From the NCBI RefSeq assembly GCF_028618665.1, contig NZ_JAQITF010000005.1, positions 62,001-126,000 of the forward strand: 64,000 nucleotides of DNA, read 5' to 3'. The notes under the pieces are model-generated. The model was not told where the DNA came from. It worked only from the letters and a program-made list of their open reading frames with translations, and ran no database searches. Origin of the DNA: Bartonella sp. AU16XJBT (lineage in GTDB: Bacteria > Pseudomonadota > Alphaproteobacteria > Rhizobiales > Rhizobiaceae). A program made the translations under genes and the position numbers. This document shows, in pieces, positions 24,655 through 33,757 of the stretch (positions are counted from its first letter, which is position 1; each line of letters opens with the position of its first letter).

Positions 24655-25629
24655 ATGTCTAATATTTACGATTGGTCGCTAAAAGCTGATGAAAATGCTC
24701 ATTCAGATAATATCATTAACTGGGCAGAAGGTCAGCCACCTAGTTCTGTCAATGATAGTGCACGGGCGATGATGCAGCGCGTGCGTGAGTATCTTGCAGA
24801 TAATGGTGGTTCTATTAATTCAAGCTTTACAGTAAATGCAGAAGATAAAACAACATTAATTACCTTAAAGACAGTTTCACCTATAAAGAAATACAACAAT
24901 GATATCATCATACGTTTTAAAGCTCGTGGTGTAAATGTTGGTGCGACAACAATAACTGTTAATAATATAGGAGAAAAGCGTATCTATAAAGCCACTAATG
25001 CGGGGGTTATGCCATTAGAAGGTGGAGAATTTCAAACAGATGGCATTTATGAAATGATATACAATAATGGTGTTTTAATAAAAGAGCATGAGGGTTGGTA
25101 TTTATTAAATCCTACACCACCAAAGATAGAAAGTTTTCCTGCTGGATTCATTGCAACATTTGCTATGCAAAATGTGCCAAATGGTTGGCTTTTATGTGAT
25201 GGTAAGGCCTATAAGCGTGAAGATTATCCGCAGTTATTCAAGGCAATAGGTGATAAATGGGGTAAAGACAGCAATAAAACGTTTAAAGTTCCTGATTTTA
25301 GAGGCATGTTTTTACGCGGCTTTGATAATGGTCGGGGGGTAGATGGTGGTAGAAAATTTGCAGATGAACAACAAGATAGCATAAAATCGCATACGCATAT
25401 TGGAAACATTGAAAATGCAGGCGAGCATGCGCATAGTTTTGAGTATAAAGGAGTTGGATGGCCAACTGGTGATATTGGGAGACTACCGAATCATTATACC
25501 TATAATGCGACCCTGAAAGGGACAACAGATTCAGCTGGTGTGCATACACACAAGATAACCCTTTCCCGTACGGGTGAAGCAGAAACGCGCCCTGTTAATA
25601 CAACCGTTATCTACGCTATAAAATCATGA
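24655..25629 (+). CDS. Phage tail-collar domain protein (orphan tail fibre)
   Basis: A 324-residue putative phage tail fibre. The N-terminal part (MSNIYDWSLKADENAHSDNI then NDSARAMMQRVREYLADNGG) resembles phage tail-fibre starts with a conserved WAEGQPPSSVNDSARAMM segment. Residues from about 160 form a tail-collar domain: PAGFIATFAM, NGWLLCDGKAYKREDYPQLF, WG, FKVPDFRGMFLRGFDNG. It ends with His-rich HTHIGNIENAGEHAHSF and TRPVNTTVIYAIKS. ATG 24655 is preceded by GGGGGATTTAT. It has its own terminator downstream. No capsid, portal or lysis genes are nearby, so it is a survivor of a lost prophage, or possibly co-opted. The frame is fully intact while its surroundings are decayed. Confidence 0.85.
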   Translation: MSNIYDWSLKADENAHSDNIINWAEGQPPSSVNDSARAMMQRVREYLADNGGSINSSFTVNAEDKTTLITLKTVSPIKKYNNDIIIRFKARGVNVGATTITVNNIGEKRIYKATNAGVMPLEGGEFQTDGIYEMIYNNGVLIKEHEGWYLLNPTPPKIESFPAGFIATFAMQNVPNGWLLCDGKAYKREDYPQLFKAIGDKWGKDSNKTFKVPDFRGMFLRGFDNGRGVDGGRKFADEQQDSIKSHTHIGNIENAGEHAHSFEYKGVGWPTGDIGRLPNHYTYNATLKGTTDSAGVHTHKITLSRTGEAETRPVNTTVIYAIKS

Positions 25630-26228
25630 GTATGATTGGGGAATAAAGTATCTATACGCCCTGATAATTTTATTAACGCGGAGCGATTCCGCGTTATTTT
25701 CTACGTATGCGAAGAAAAAACTATCTTATTACAATACTTAAAAGAGTTAAAAAACAATTTGTAAATAGAGGGAGAAAAGTCAAAAATATGATTTGATATG
25801 CTTTTACTATAGAGGTGTATAAATTAATATTTGTCTATTTATAAAAATATCTAAAGCATATGTGTCATGAAAAAAATAACGCCATTAAAGCCACAAATGA
25901 ATATTTTATAGATTGAAGAAAGGGATTTGATTTCTATCGGGTATTTAGAAAATATAAACAATATATCTAATTTTGCACATATTTCTTGGATTATGTTGAT
26001 AAAAACAAAAGTTATAGAAAAAGCGGGAAAGCGCATATCGATATTATATAAGTTAATAGCAAAACAAAATCTCAAATATTTTTAGTCTCGTAAAATTTTA
26101 AACAGGTTTTTTTGTCCAAAAATACGGTGTACTCGATCCTCTTTTTTAAAAGGACATATGAAAAAAGAAGTTCATTTAACAATAAAACAGACCGTTTAAT
26201 ATTTACGTGTTTTATTTTTTTATGGATT
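25630..26228. other. 0.6 kb gap between the tail gene and hmuV
   Basis: After the tail-gene terminator the sequence is AT-rich with no recognisable gene. Minus-strand frames at 25851-26075 and 26072-26272 are short, lack family character and partly overlap the 3' end of hmuV. No clear terminator for hmuV was seen. Confidence 0.45.
25675..25700 (+). terminator. Intrinsic terminator of the tail-collar gene
   Basis: AACGCGGA, a GCGAT loop and TCCGCGTT form a perfect 8-bp stem followed by ATTTT, 46 bp after the stop codon. Confidence 0.8.
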
Positions 26229-27062
26229 TTAATTTTTAGATTGAAGCCGATAGCTTTGGGATCTAATCTCATAGGAAGATGCCGTTTGAGGGAGTATAAA
26301 TGGGATATCTTCTTTAGGTAATTCAGAAACGTTTAAGGAACAATGATAAACATCGTGGAGATTTTTTGTTGTCAAAACATGAGTCGCATTTCCTTCGCAA
26401 TAAATCTCTCCTTCCTTAAGCAAGATCATGTTATCTGCATAATGTGCCGCGAGGTTGAGATCATGGAGAACAGCAAGAACACCACCACCAGAATGGGCAA
26501 ATTGTTTTGCAATATCCATAACGATAATTTGATGTTGAATATCGAGGCTTGCAATAGGCTCATCTAATATCATCCAACGAGGAATTCCATTATAAGTGGG
26601 TTTCCAGATTTGGCAAAGAACACGCGCAAGTTGTACGCGCGCTTGCTCTCCACCTGATAACTGGTGATAATATAGGTTTCCATAATCAGAAAGGTCAACG
26701 CGCTCTAAAGCTTCTTGGATAAGGTTTTGTAATTCGGCTTTGGTAATGGTAATTTGGTTTACAGAAAGACCAAGCCCTACAACTTCATGAACTAAGAATG
26801 GAAATACGAGTGTCGTTGATTGTGGTAAAACGGCTCGCATTTTTGCCATTTCACAAGTTTTTGTTTGGCGTACATCATAACCATTTAAGGTTATTTTTCC
26901 ACTGTAAGGAATTTCCCCACTCAATGCTTTAACAAAAGTACTTTTTCCTGATCCGTTGGGACCGATAATGATGGTAAAAGCTCCACTTTTAGCTTGAAGA
27001 TTAATGTGGCTAAGAATCTGTTCCTTTCCGCGCTGAACGCAAATATCTGTCGCTTCAATCAT
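26229..27062 (-). CDS. hmuV: Hemin ABC transporter, ATP-binding protein
   Basis: A 277-residue cytoplasmic ATPase powering heme import across the inner membrane with the HutC permease. Walker A is GPNGSGKST (about residue 34), the signature is LSGGEQARVQLARVL, Walker B is WMILDEPIASLD and the switch His is in VLHDLNLAAHYAD. The start codon overlaps the hutC stop (ATGA), showing coupled translation. The protein runs about 15 residues beyond the usual HmuV end, with a basic Ser/Gln-rich tail (SYEIRSQSYRLQSKN). Last gene of the hut operon. Confidence 0.95.
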   Translation of the reverse strand: MIEATDICVQRGKEQILSHINLQAKSGAFTIIIGPNGSGKSTFVKALSGEIPYSGKITLNGYDVRQTKTCEMAKMRAVLPQSTTLVFPFLVHEVVGLGLSVNQITITKAELQNLIQEALERVDLSDYGNLYYHQLSGGEQARVQLARVLCQIWKPTYNGIPRWMILDEPIASLDIQHQIIVMDIAKQFAHSGGGVLAVLHDLNLAAHYADNMILLKEGEIYCEGNATHVLTTKNLHDVYHCSLNVSELPKEDIPFILPQTASSYEIRSQSYRLQSKN

Positions 27063-28138
27063 GAAAAGTCTGTCCCTCGTTTACATATAAGAATCCATAG
27101 GAAAAAGGGGGCACCAAAAAGCGCTGTTACGATTCCGATTGGCAATTCTGCGGGAGCAACAATTAAGCGTGCAAACGTATCAGCAAAGATAAGTAATGCT
27201 GCTCCCAAAAGAGCAGAGTAAGGAATGAGATAGCGGTGATCAGGACCAATGAGCTGACGCAAAATATGAGGGACAATAATACCGATAAAACCGATACCAC
27301 CACTGACAGCAACAGCACTTCCACACATAAGAGCAACAAGAGGAATAGCAATATTTTTAACGCGTTGAACAGGAAAACCGATATGACCAGCAACGGCTTC
27401 TCCAAGCGCAAGAGCATTAAGAGCTCGTGCTAAAAAGGGGGAGAAAAGAAGACCAATAAAAATAAAAGGGAGAACAAGCCATACTTTCAACCATGTCGCA
27501 CCCGCAAGAGAGCCAAGACTCCAAAAAGTGATATCGCGTAATTGTTGGTCATTTGCGATAAAAATCAACGTTCCGACAACTGCACTGCTTAGGGCCCCAA
27601 GGGCAATACCAGCAAGCAACATGGTTGCAATAGAGGTAAAGTTATGATGCGTCGCTATGATGTAGAGAACAATCGTTGATAAAAGTCCACCAAAAAAAGC
27701 GCCTATGATAACTTTGTATGGCTCTAGAAAAGGTGCAAATGAAACGGGAAAGGCAAAACCGATAACAATTGCTAAAACAGCACCAAGACCGGCTCCTGCT
27801 GATACACCTACAATCCCAGGATCTGCAAGAGGATTACGGAAAAGCCCTTGCATTAGAACACCAGAGACAGCTAAAGCTGCTCCAATCAATAATCCTAAGA
27901 TAACACGAGGAAGCCTGATATCAATAAATATGAGATAATCGCGTGTCTTACTACTGACAGAAAATTCTTGCGTAAACATGCTATAAAGAAAATCAAAGAA
28001 AGAAGTATTTGAAGCACCATTTAAAAGTCCGCTTAAAATACTAAAGACGAGGAATATTATTAGACTGAATAAGAGTATTTTTCTCAAATTCTCGCGATTT
28101 ATTTTTTTATTTTTTTTTGTTTCAGATGCATCAACCAT
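27059..28138 (-). CDS. hutC: Hemin ABC transporter, permease (FecCD family)
   Basis: An integral inner-membrane protein of about 359 residues with roughly nine or ten hydrophobic segments. It forms the heme translocation channel. FecCD hallmarks are DIRLPRVILGLLIGAALAVS, GLFRNPLADPGIVGVSAGA and GGIGFIGIIVPHILRQLIGPDHRYL. Upstream the frame reaches a TTG at 28153, but the ATG at 28138 is a better start and still leaves a normal cytoplasmic N-terminus. It follows hutB closely and overlaps hmuV by 4 bp. Also named hmuU in other genera. Confidence 0.94.
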   Translation of the reverse strand: MVDASETKKNKKINRENLRKILLFSLIIFLVFSILSGLLNGASNTSFFDFLYSMFTQEFSVSSKTRDYLIFIDIRLPRVILGLLIGAALAVSGVLMQGLFRNPLADPGIVGVSAGAGLGAVLAIVIGFAFPVSFAPFLEPYKVIIGAFFGGLLSTIVLYIIATHHNFTSIATMLLAGIALGALSSAVVGTLIFIANDQQLRDITFWSLGSLAGATWLKVWLVLPFIFIGLLFSPFLARALNALALGEAVAGHIGFPVQRVKNIAIPLVALMCGSAVAVSGGIGFIGIIVPHILRQLIGPDHRYLIPYSALLGAALLIFADTFARLIVAPAELPIGIVTALFGAPFFLWILICKRGTDFS

Positions 28139-28155
28139 GGATGGCGCTACCAATT

Positions 28156-29061
28156 CTATCCGTTTTTACCGTTTTGGTTTGCTCCATAAAGCATATGAAT
28201 AAGTTCTCTTGATGCGTATGCAGTGCGTGGACCAAATCCTAAAAGGTACATAGCATCCATTTGTTTAATAGCATGATTTTTGGCGGCAGTTGTTGCTTGA
28301 ATTGCTGGTATAGCTAAAAGCTTTTCAAGATTAAGAGATCTTCCACTATGTGTTATAAGCAAAATAGCATCAGGATTTGCTTTCAATAACGCTTCGTTAT
28401 TGAGAAGTTTATACCCTTTATAATCAGTAATGGCATTGACACCACCCGAAAGCTTTATGATACCATCAGCCGCTGTATCTGTTCCAGATGCCATAACGCG
28501 CCCATTTTGCACGGACAAAATAAAAAGGACACGCTTTGGTTTGGTTACTTTTGCCAAAAGAGCATCATTGTCTACAAAATCACGGCTCACTTTTTGAATT
28601 AACGCAGCGGCTTCTGCTTCACGATGGACGGCTTTTCCAACGAGGCGAATTTTTTCTATGACACTTTCTCGAGAATAGTCTTCTGGTATGATCACGATAG
28701 GGATTGATGTTTTCTTGAGAATTTCAATTGTAGAAGGAGGCCCACTTCCTTCAACGAGCAAGATTCCTTCTGGAGCAAGAGACAGAACACCTTCAGGTGA
28801 AAGAGCACGCATATAGCCAAGCACAGGAAGTTTGAGAGCTTCTTTGGGATAAACACTTGTACTATCACGAGCAACAAGTTGATCTTGTGCACCTAATGCA
28901 TAAACAATTTCCGTTAAAGAACCGCCAATAGAGACAATTCGTGCATTTTCAGAAAAATGTGTGGTAGGCTCAGCTATGACTCGTTGAGAAGAGAAGCTAA
29001 GAGAAAGCAATATAAAAAGAAGAAAAAAACTTAATTGTCTGCGCAAAAGAAGTATAAGCAT
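28156..29061 (-). CDS. hutB: Periplasmic hemin-binding protein
   Basis: A 301-residue ABC substrate-binding protein (HmuT/HutB class) that carries heme from the outer-membrane receptor to HutC-HmuV. An N-terminal signal peptide is visible: RRQLSFFLLFILLSLSFSSQ, with a probable cut after VIA (AEPTTH). The mature part opens ARIVSIGGSLTEIVYALGAQ, has VYPKEALKLPVLGYMRALSP and ends GFGPRTAYASRELIHMLYG. These fit the periplasmic-binding fold of type III, including Tyr residues that can ligate heme. It is the third gene of the hutA-hemS-hutB-hutC-hmuV order. Confidence 0.94.
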   Translation of the reverse strand: MLILLLRRQLSFFLLFILLSLSFSSQRVIAEPTTHFSENARIVSIGGSLTEIVYALGAQDQLVARDSTSVYPKEALKLPVLGYMRALSPEGVLSLAPEGILLVEGSGPPSTIEILKKTSIPIVIIPEDYSRESVIEKIRLVGKAVHREAEAAALIQKVSRDFVDNDALLAKVTKPKRVLFILSVQNGRVMASGTDTAADGIIKLSGGVNAITDYKGYKLLNNEALLKANPDAILLITHSGRSLNLEKLLAIPAIQATTAAKNHAIKQMDAMYLLGFGPRTAYASRELIHMLYGANQNGKNG

Positions 29062-29072
29062 ATTTTATCTTT

Positions 29073-30116
29073 CTAAGCGACGACTAATTCTTGATAGGGA
29101 GGAAGAGACTTCAATAAAGAACGCCAATCCTCACGCTCTTTTTGACCTTCTTTGCGCAAGCCAAAGAACTGAACAATCATTTCATCATTTTTATCGAAAA
29201 CTTCAAGCGAACTGACATAACCATCACGGGTAGGTTTGCGAACATGCCATACACTAGAAATTCCAGACGTGAGTAAATGGAGGTCAAACTCTGGATCAAG
29301 AACATTAAGCCAAGGCCCCATTTGCTTAATATTTTTTACAGTCCCACTAAAAATTTGGATACACCCCTTATTACCAACAAAGCACATAATTGGTAGTTCT
29401 TGTTGTGCAACTTGGTTAAGCATTATTTCAACAGCATCTACCTGTAATGCATCAGCAAATTCATTGCCAGCATATTTTACAGCATGATGCCGATTCATTT
29501 TAAATTCGGAAATAATTTTGTGAAGTTGGTGTACATCTGTCATTTTTCGCCAACGATCCCGAAAATTCTCAATATCCAATTCTGTTATGTCACACTGGAC
29601 TGGAAGAGAAACGGGAAGAATGTCAAGAACAGAGGACTGATCTTCAAGAAGAAGTTTTTCAACAAGTTTATTCCACTCTTCCATATTGGTCATAGCTTTA
29701 GAATAGACTTTAAAAATAGCAACGCCATGCTGATCAAAGAATTGTAGACTTTTTGTAGGTTTTCCAAGAACAACGACATCATATTCAAAACCGAACTTCC
29801 ATTGTTTTGTAAAAATACGCAAATCAATTTCACCAAGTGTTATAGGAATATGTTGGTTTTGAACAATTTTTTCAAAACGTCCTGTTATTTCGTGAACAGC
29901 ATGTTCGTTTCGTGTTAAGACCATGACTGTTCCAAGTCGAGGTGCACTCTCCAAGAGAGTAGCAACATCAGCTTGTAGTCTTTTTGCCTTTCCAACGGTA
30001 CAATAGGCCGCAATAAGTTCCGCTTCAGATACACCAATCGAAACCGCAAAATCGCGGTTTCGCATTTCTTTTTTTTCTTCACGCAAGCGAAGAATCATTT
30101 CAGCTGTATATGCCAT
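29073..30116 (-). CDS. hemS: Cytoplasmic hemin-handling protein HemS/HmuS
   Basis: A 347-residue protein with two HemS/ChuX repeats (about 20-170 and 195-335), which binds or degrades heme delivered to the cytoplasm. Typical stretches are RNRDFAVSIGVSEAELIAAY in the first half and MCFVGNKGCIQIFSGTVKNI with GPWLNVLDPEFDLHL in the second. The axial-ligand region HLLTSGISSVWHVRKPTRDG is intact. ATG 30116 starts the protein. A 32-bp imperfect palindrome and a TTAGAAT element lie 50-95 bp upstream. hutB follows 11 bp downstream. Confidence 0.94.
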   Translation of the reverse strand: MAYTAEMILRLREEKKEMRNRDFAVSIGVSEAELIAAYCTVGKAKRLQADVATLLESAPRLGTVMVLTRNEHAVHEITGRFEKIVQNQHIPITLGEIDLRIFTKQWKFGFEYDVVVLGKPTKSLQFFDQHGVAIFKVYSKAMTNMEEWNKLVEKLLLEDQSSVLDILPVSLPVQCDITELDIENFRDRWRKMTDVHQLHKIISEFKMNRHHAVKYAGNEFADALQVDAVEIMLNQVAQQELPIMCFVGNKGCIQIFSGTVKNIKQMGPWLNVLDPEFDLHLLTSGISSVWHVRKPTRDGYVSSLEVFDKNDEMIVQFFGLRKEGQKEREDWRSLLKSLPPYQELVVA

Positions 30117-30164
30117 GGACTTTACCTTATTTTACTTTCACTCAAAAACTAACTTTCAAAATTT

Positions 30165-30210
30165 ACAATTCTAAGGCAATAGATCAAACTCTTTTAAGAG
30201 CTCAATCTAT
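30165..30210 (-). promoter_or_regulatory. Candidate operator region upstream of hemS
   Basis: ATAGATCAAACTCTT at 30179-30193 and AAGAGCTCAATCTAT at 30196-30210 are complementary at 12 of 15 positions around a TT centre. Next to it (30165-30176) the minus strand reads CCTTAGAATTGT, which resembles one half of the iron-control element bound by Irr in Rhizobiales. The placement between hutA and hemS fits iron or heme control, but this is inferred from pattern only. Confidence 0.4.
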
Positions 30211-30370
30211 CACAAAATAACGCTCTATCGCCAACAGCCGAACAATCAAAAAACGATAAAAAAGGAAGAATTAAAACTTTTCTATCAAACCCTTGTAATT
30301 TTAAAGATCTTGAAAATAGAAACACAATAATTGATCCTTTTATCGATACGATAACAGTTAACAGAAGTGA

Positions 30371-32548
30371 CTAAAACTTTTGTACGAACGACACCTTAAA
30401 GTTACGACCAGGCTGGCTATAATAATCCTTCGGTGTTGAACTTTTACCTGAAGGAAGTTCTGATGCATTCCAATATTTTGTATTGAAAAGATTGTAAACA
30501 CCGGCTCTTAAAATAGGTCCCGTTTCACCGAATGGTTTCCACCACCCTGTCATATCAACGACATAGTATCCTGGAATTTTTTGGTAATCAGATGCTTTAG
30601 CTACTTTGTCACGTTTGGCTGCCAAAGTGAGGATAATATCGCTTCCCCAAACCTCTTTTGCATACCCTAATCCGATAACTGCTTTCAAAGGAGGAATTGA
30701 GTTAAGATACTCCTTTTTATCAAGATCTTTTCCTTGTGAATAAGCAAGGGCAACATTGCTATGAAAACCATTTTTAAGAACTAAATGCGCTTTTGTTTCA
30801 ACACCAAAAATTTGTACGCGGAAACGATTCATGTAATGCCGACGCGCAAATTTGAATTCCTCTGATGGACCTTTATCCTCAGTATCTATGAAATTCTTAT
30901 ATTGGTTGATAAAGGCATTGAAGGAGCCACCGAAATTTGCATTTCCATACCGTAGACCAACATCATACCCATTGCTTGTTTCTGGTTGAAGATCAGAATT
31001 TCCTTTCACGTAATAAGCAGAAGGTTTGATATAAGAAACGTAAAGCTCTGGAATACGCGGTGCACGAAAAGCTTGTGCCCACTGAGCATAAAGCGTTACT
31101 TGATTACGAACATCCCACTCCATGCGCAATTTAGGAGAAAAGCGTGATCCACTTCTTTCTGGAGGAAATTTATCAGAAATCAGCGCTTTCTCATAAGAAG
31201 GCGTTTTCTGAGGAATATATTTGTACCAATCATATCGGACTCCCGGCGTTACACGAAAACGATCATCAACGAACCCAACTTCATCTTCAAAAACAAAACC
31301 TAAATTGTAACCATTCGTGTCTGGTGAATCTGATCGATTAGCAGGAACGAAAAGACATCCTTTCGCATATTCTTTCACATGGCAATTGTCTTTGCCTAAC
31401 AAATAGTGATGAAATTTAGATGAGGAAACATTCATTGCAAACTTTAACGTATGACTTACAGTGCCAAAATCTACTTTTTTAAGTGCATCAGCATTGAACC
31501 CATAATTGATATTACGCAAAAAATTATCTCTCAAATAATCCCCTTTAGGTGCTGAAACACGAACGCCAGTCAAAACGTGACGACTTGATTGCCTTTGCCA
31601 ATAAAGCAGCCCACGAAACGCATCAAGAAACGCATCGCCATTACCATTATAATCATAAGAAAGAGAAAAGCGCTCACGAATTTTATTATCCCGATCATAA
31701 ACGGAACCTAGAGCATATCTTGCAGATTCATTTAATGAATGTGTGTTACTATTATGACCAAAACGTTCTGCGGTAAAACCAAGCCGATGATTATCACTCA
31801 AATATTGATGGATTTTAAAAAGTAAGTTATTTTTATCAAAGTTAGAAGGGTTTTTACGCGTGCGTTCCTGATATCCTCCCACTGTTCCCATATTTTTGCG
31901 CTCATGACCTTCTACATAAGACCCTTGAAAAAGCAAAAATGTTCGGTAATTACGCACAGCAAAAGCTTGATTAACGCGCCAACTGTTATCAACAGAATGA
32001 TAACCACCTTTTATAAGGCTTCCCCAATTCTTTCCCTCCCCGATAAGGTCTTCAGGATTAAGAGTACGCAACGCAATTATCCCCCCAAGCGCCCCAGAAC
32101 CATAAAGACTAGAATCTGACCCTTGAATAGTATCAAATGTAGAAAGCGCATTGAAATCAAAAGTTGTATTCCCACCTCTACCACGGAATATATCATCAAA
32201 CCATGGAAGAGAAATACCATCCATCGTTGTAATAACACGGTTTGCATCTAAACCACGAACAACGAAACTGTTATTTCCTGAGTTATAGGAGACAGAAGGA
32301 TTAAGACGACTCACGTCATAAACATCAGTTATTTGTTTTTCATCAATATTCTTGTCGGTTTTACGATCAGTTAGAATGGTTATTGAATTCGAAGCATCTT
32401 CTATTCTTTTTCCTTTAATAAGGATTGGTTTGAGCTCAGTCACAACATTCTTATCACTGTTTTGTGCAAAAACAAATGAAGGCATACAGACCGACAATGC
32501 ACCTAAAATCACACAGCTTTTATGGATATTTTCTCGTCTTATTCGCAT
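30371..32548 (-). CDS. hutA: TonB-dependent outer-membrane heme receptor
   Basis: A 725-residue beta-barrel receptor importing heme with TonB energy. Residues 1-28 are a signal peptide ending VFAQ. A plug domain follows (about 45-160) with NNSFVVRGLDANRVITTMDG. The barrel carries the heme-receptor FRAP box (QAFRAPRIPELY) followed by GNSDLQPETSNGYD, corresponding to the NPNL region with a Ser in place of the second residue. The chain ends with aromatic FVQKF as outer-membrane proteins do. It is divergent from tonB across 255 bp, and it leads the minus-strand hut genes with a 254-bp gap before hemS, which suggests a separate promoter there. Confidence 0.95.
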   Translation of the reverse strand: MRIRRENIHKSCVILGALSVCMPSFVFAQNSDKNVVTELKPILIKGKRIEDASNSITILTDRKTDKNIDEKQITDVYDVSRLNPSVSYNSGNNSFVVRGLDANRVITTMDGISLPWFDDIFRGRGGNTTFDFNALSTFDTIQGSDSSLYGSGALGGIIALRTLNPEDLIGEGKNWGSLIKGGYHSVDNSWRVNQAFAVRNYRTFLLFQGSYVEGHERKNMGTVGGYQERTRKNPSNFDKNNLLFKIHQYLSDNHRLGFTAERFGHNSNTHSLNESARYALGSVYDRDNKIRERFSLSYDYNGNGDAFLDAFRGLLYWQRQSSRHVLTGVRVSAPKGDYLRDNFLRNINYGFNADALKKVDFGTVSHTLKFAMNVSSSKFHHYLLGKDNCHVKEYAKGCLFVPANRSDSPDTNGYNLGFVFEDEVGFVDDRFRVTPGVRYDWYKYIPQKTPSYEKALISDKFPPERSGSRFSPKLRMEWDVRNQVTLYAQWAQAFRAPRIPELYVSYIKPSAYYVKGNSDLQPETSNGYDVGLRYGNANFGGSFNAFINQYKNFIDTEDKGPSEEFKFARRHYMNRFRVQIFGVETKAHLVLKNGFHSNVALAYSQGKDLDKKEYLNSIPPLKAVIGLGYAKEVWGSDIILTLAAKRDKVAKASDYQKIPGYYVVDMTGWWKPFGETGPILRAGVYNLFNTKYWNASELPSGKSSTPKDYYSQPGRNFKVSFVQKF

Positions 32549-32803
32549 AACTCATTATAACCTTTTTTTTTAACATCCCCTCTCTAAGCTTGAAATTTAC
32601 ATATAAAAATGCCCGTAAAAACGCTTGACTTAAGCCTATCAAAAATTAGCCAACCAAGCAGGAATGATTTAACAACATAAAATCACAGAGAAACCATATT
32701 AAACATGATAAAATCAGTCAAGAAAAAAGTTGCAATTTCAAAATAGCTTGTTTTAATGAGATGAAATATCAATATTGCACTTAGAATAGCGGCGGAAGAA
32801 ACG
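32549..32803. promoter_or_regulatory. Divergent hutA/tonB promoter region
   Basis: The two genes start back to back, so both promoters lie here. Two short elements resemble halves of the Irr iron-control box: CTTAGAATAG just before tonB (32780-32789) and CTTAGAGAGG on the minus strand near the hutA side (about 32580-32589). Neither is a complete box. Iron or heme regulation of this locus is known in Bartonella; the exact sites here are unproven. Confidence 0.4.
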
Positions 32804-33583
32804 ATGAACTTTGCAAATACCAGGCAGTTATCAACTCTTTGGATTGGTGCATTTGTTGGCGCTCTGTCTTTGCATATTGCATTGGGAGCACAGTTTTATT
32901 TTCGAAAGACTGGCGTCAGTAATGGTATGCTCTCGTCGACGGTGATGTTAACTCTTGCCCAAGAGAGTGTATATCTGGATGCTGATGTAGATTCGTCGAA
33001 TCCAGATCATGATACAGATTTATCAAATATCAGCATGAAATCAGAACTATTGCAGCCAGATCTTGCTGAGCAAGAGCCAGAGATATCGGAAACGGTGGAT
33101 GAAATTCAACCGGAAGAGCTCCAGCATACTGTAGAAAAGGATGATTTTACAGTAAAATCTTTGGAAGAATCTCTTCCTCAAAAAGTAGAAGATAAAATTT
33201 TTGAGAAAAAAACAATACCAAAGACAGTTGTAAAGCAGCCACCTGTAAAGGCCGTGCGTTCACTTAATGCCAAACAGAGCGGCAGTACAGCAGGGCTTGA
33301 AGATATGGTGTTAATGGAGTGGTTAGCGAAGGTACAGTCGCAATTAGAGAGGCAAAAAAATTATGTGGTAGGACAGCGTACCAGTCGAGCAAAAGGAACG
33401 GTGAAGTTAGAATTTAGGGTGCATGAGCGGGGGAGTATTTTTTCTAGCCGTGTCGTCGTTTCTGCTGGAGATCCAGAACTCGATCGATTGGCTATGGCAG
33501 CCCTTCAACGCGTTGGTGCTTTTCCTCCCCCTCCACCATCAAAAGTGAATAAAACGATCAGAGTATCCTTGATATTTAGCTGA
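32804..33583 (+). CDS. tonB: Energy transducer TonB
   Basis: A 259-residue inner-membrane protein that passes proton-motive energy to outer-membrane receptors such as HutA. An N-terminal membrane anchor (TLWIGAFVGALSLHIALGAQ) is followed by an acidic then Lys/Pro-bearing periplasmic linker (about 60-165) and the TonB C-terminal domain (VKLEFRVHERGSIFSSRVVV, then FPPPPPSKVNKTIRVSLIFS). The linker is richer in Glu than in the usual Pro-Lys repeats. GGAAGAA precedes ATG 32804. exbB and exbD are not in the window. Position beside hutA points to a dedicated role in heme uptake. Confidence 0.93.
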   Translation: MNFANTRQLSTLWIGAFVGALSLHIALGAQFYFRKTGVSNGMLSSTVMLTLAQESVYLDADVDSSNPDHDTDLSNISMKSELLQPDLAEQEPEISETVDEIQPEELQHTVEKDDFTVKSLEESLPQKVEDKIFEKKTIPKTVVKQPPVKAVRSLNAKQSGSTAGLEDMVLMEWLAKVQSQLERQKNYVVGQRTSRAKGTVKLEFRVHERGSIFSSRVVVSAGDPELDRLAMAALQRVGAFPPPPPSKVNKTIRVSLIFS

Positions 33584-33614
33584 TTTTTTATAAGGGGCTC
33601 TATTTAGATAATAT

Positions 33615-33757
33615 ATTGATTTAGAATGATTGTTTATCATTTTATAATTTGAATGAAATATAGTTCTCTCCAAATCTTTTGACATTAAATCAATCAAAAC
33701 CATTTGCTTAATACGGTCATAAGGGAGATCATGGATAAAAAAACTTTAAGAGTAAAC
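33615..33757 (+). repeat. Integrase-leader repeat, copy C
   Basis: Landmarks in the leader order: TTGATTTAGAATGATTGTTT, TTAAATCAATCAAAACCATT, TTGCTTAATACGGTCATAAG, then GATCATGGATAAAAAAAC. It precedes a heavily decayed integrase copy. More diverged than copy B; limits approximate. Confidence 0.6.
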
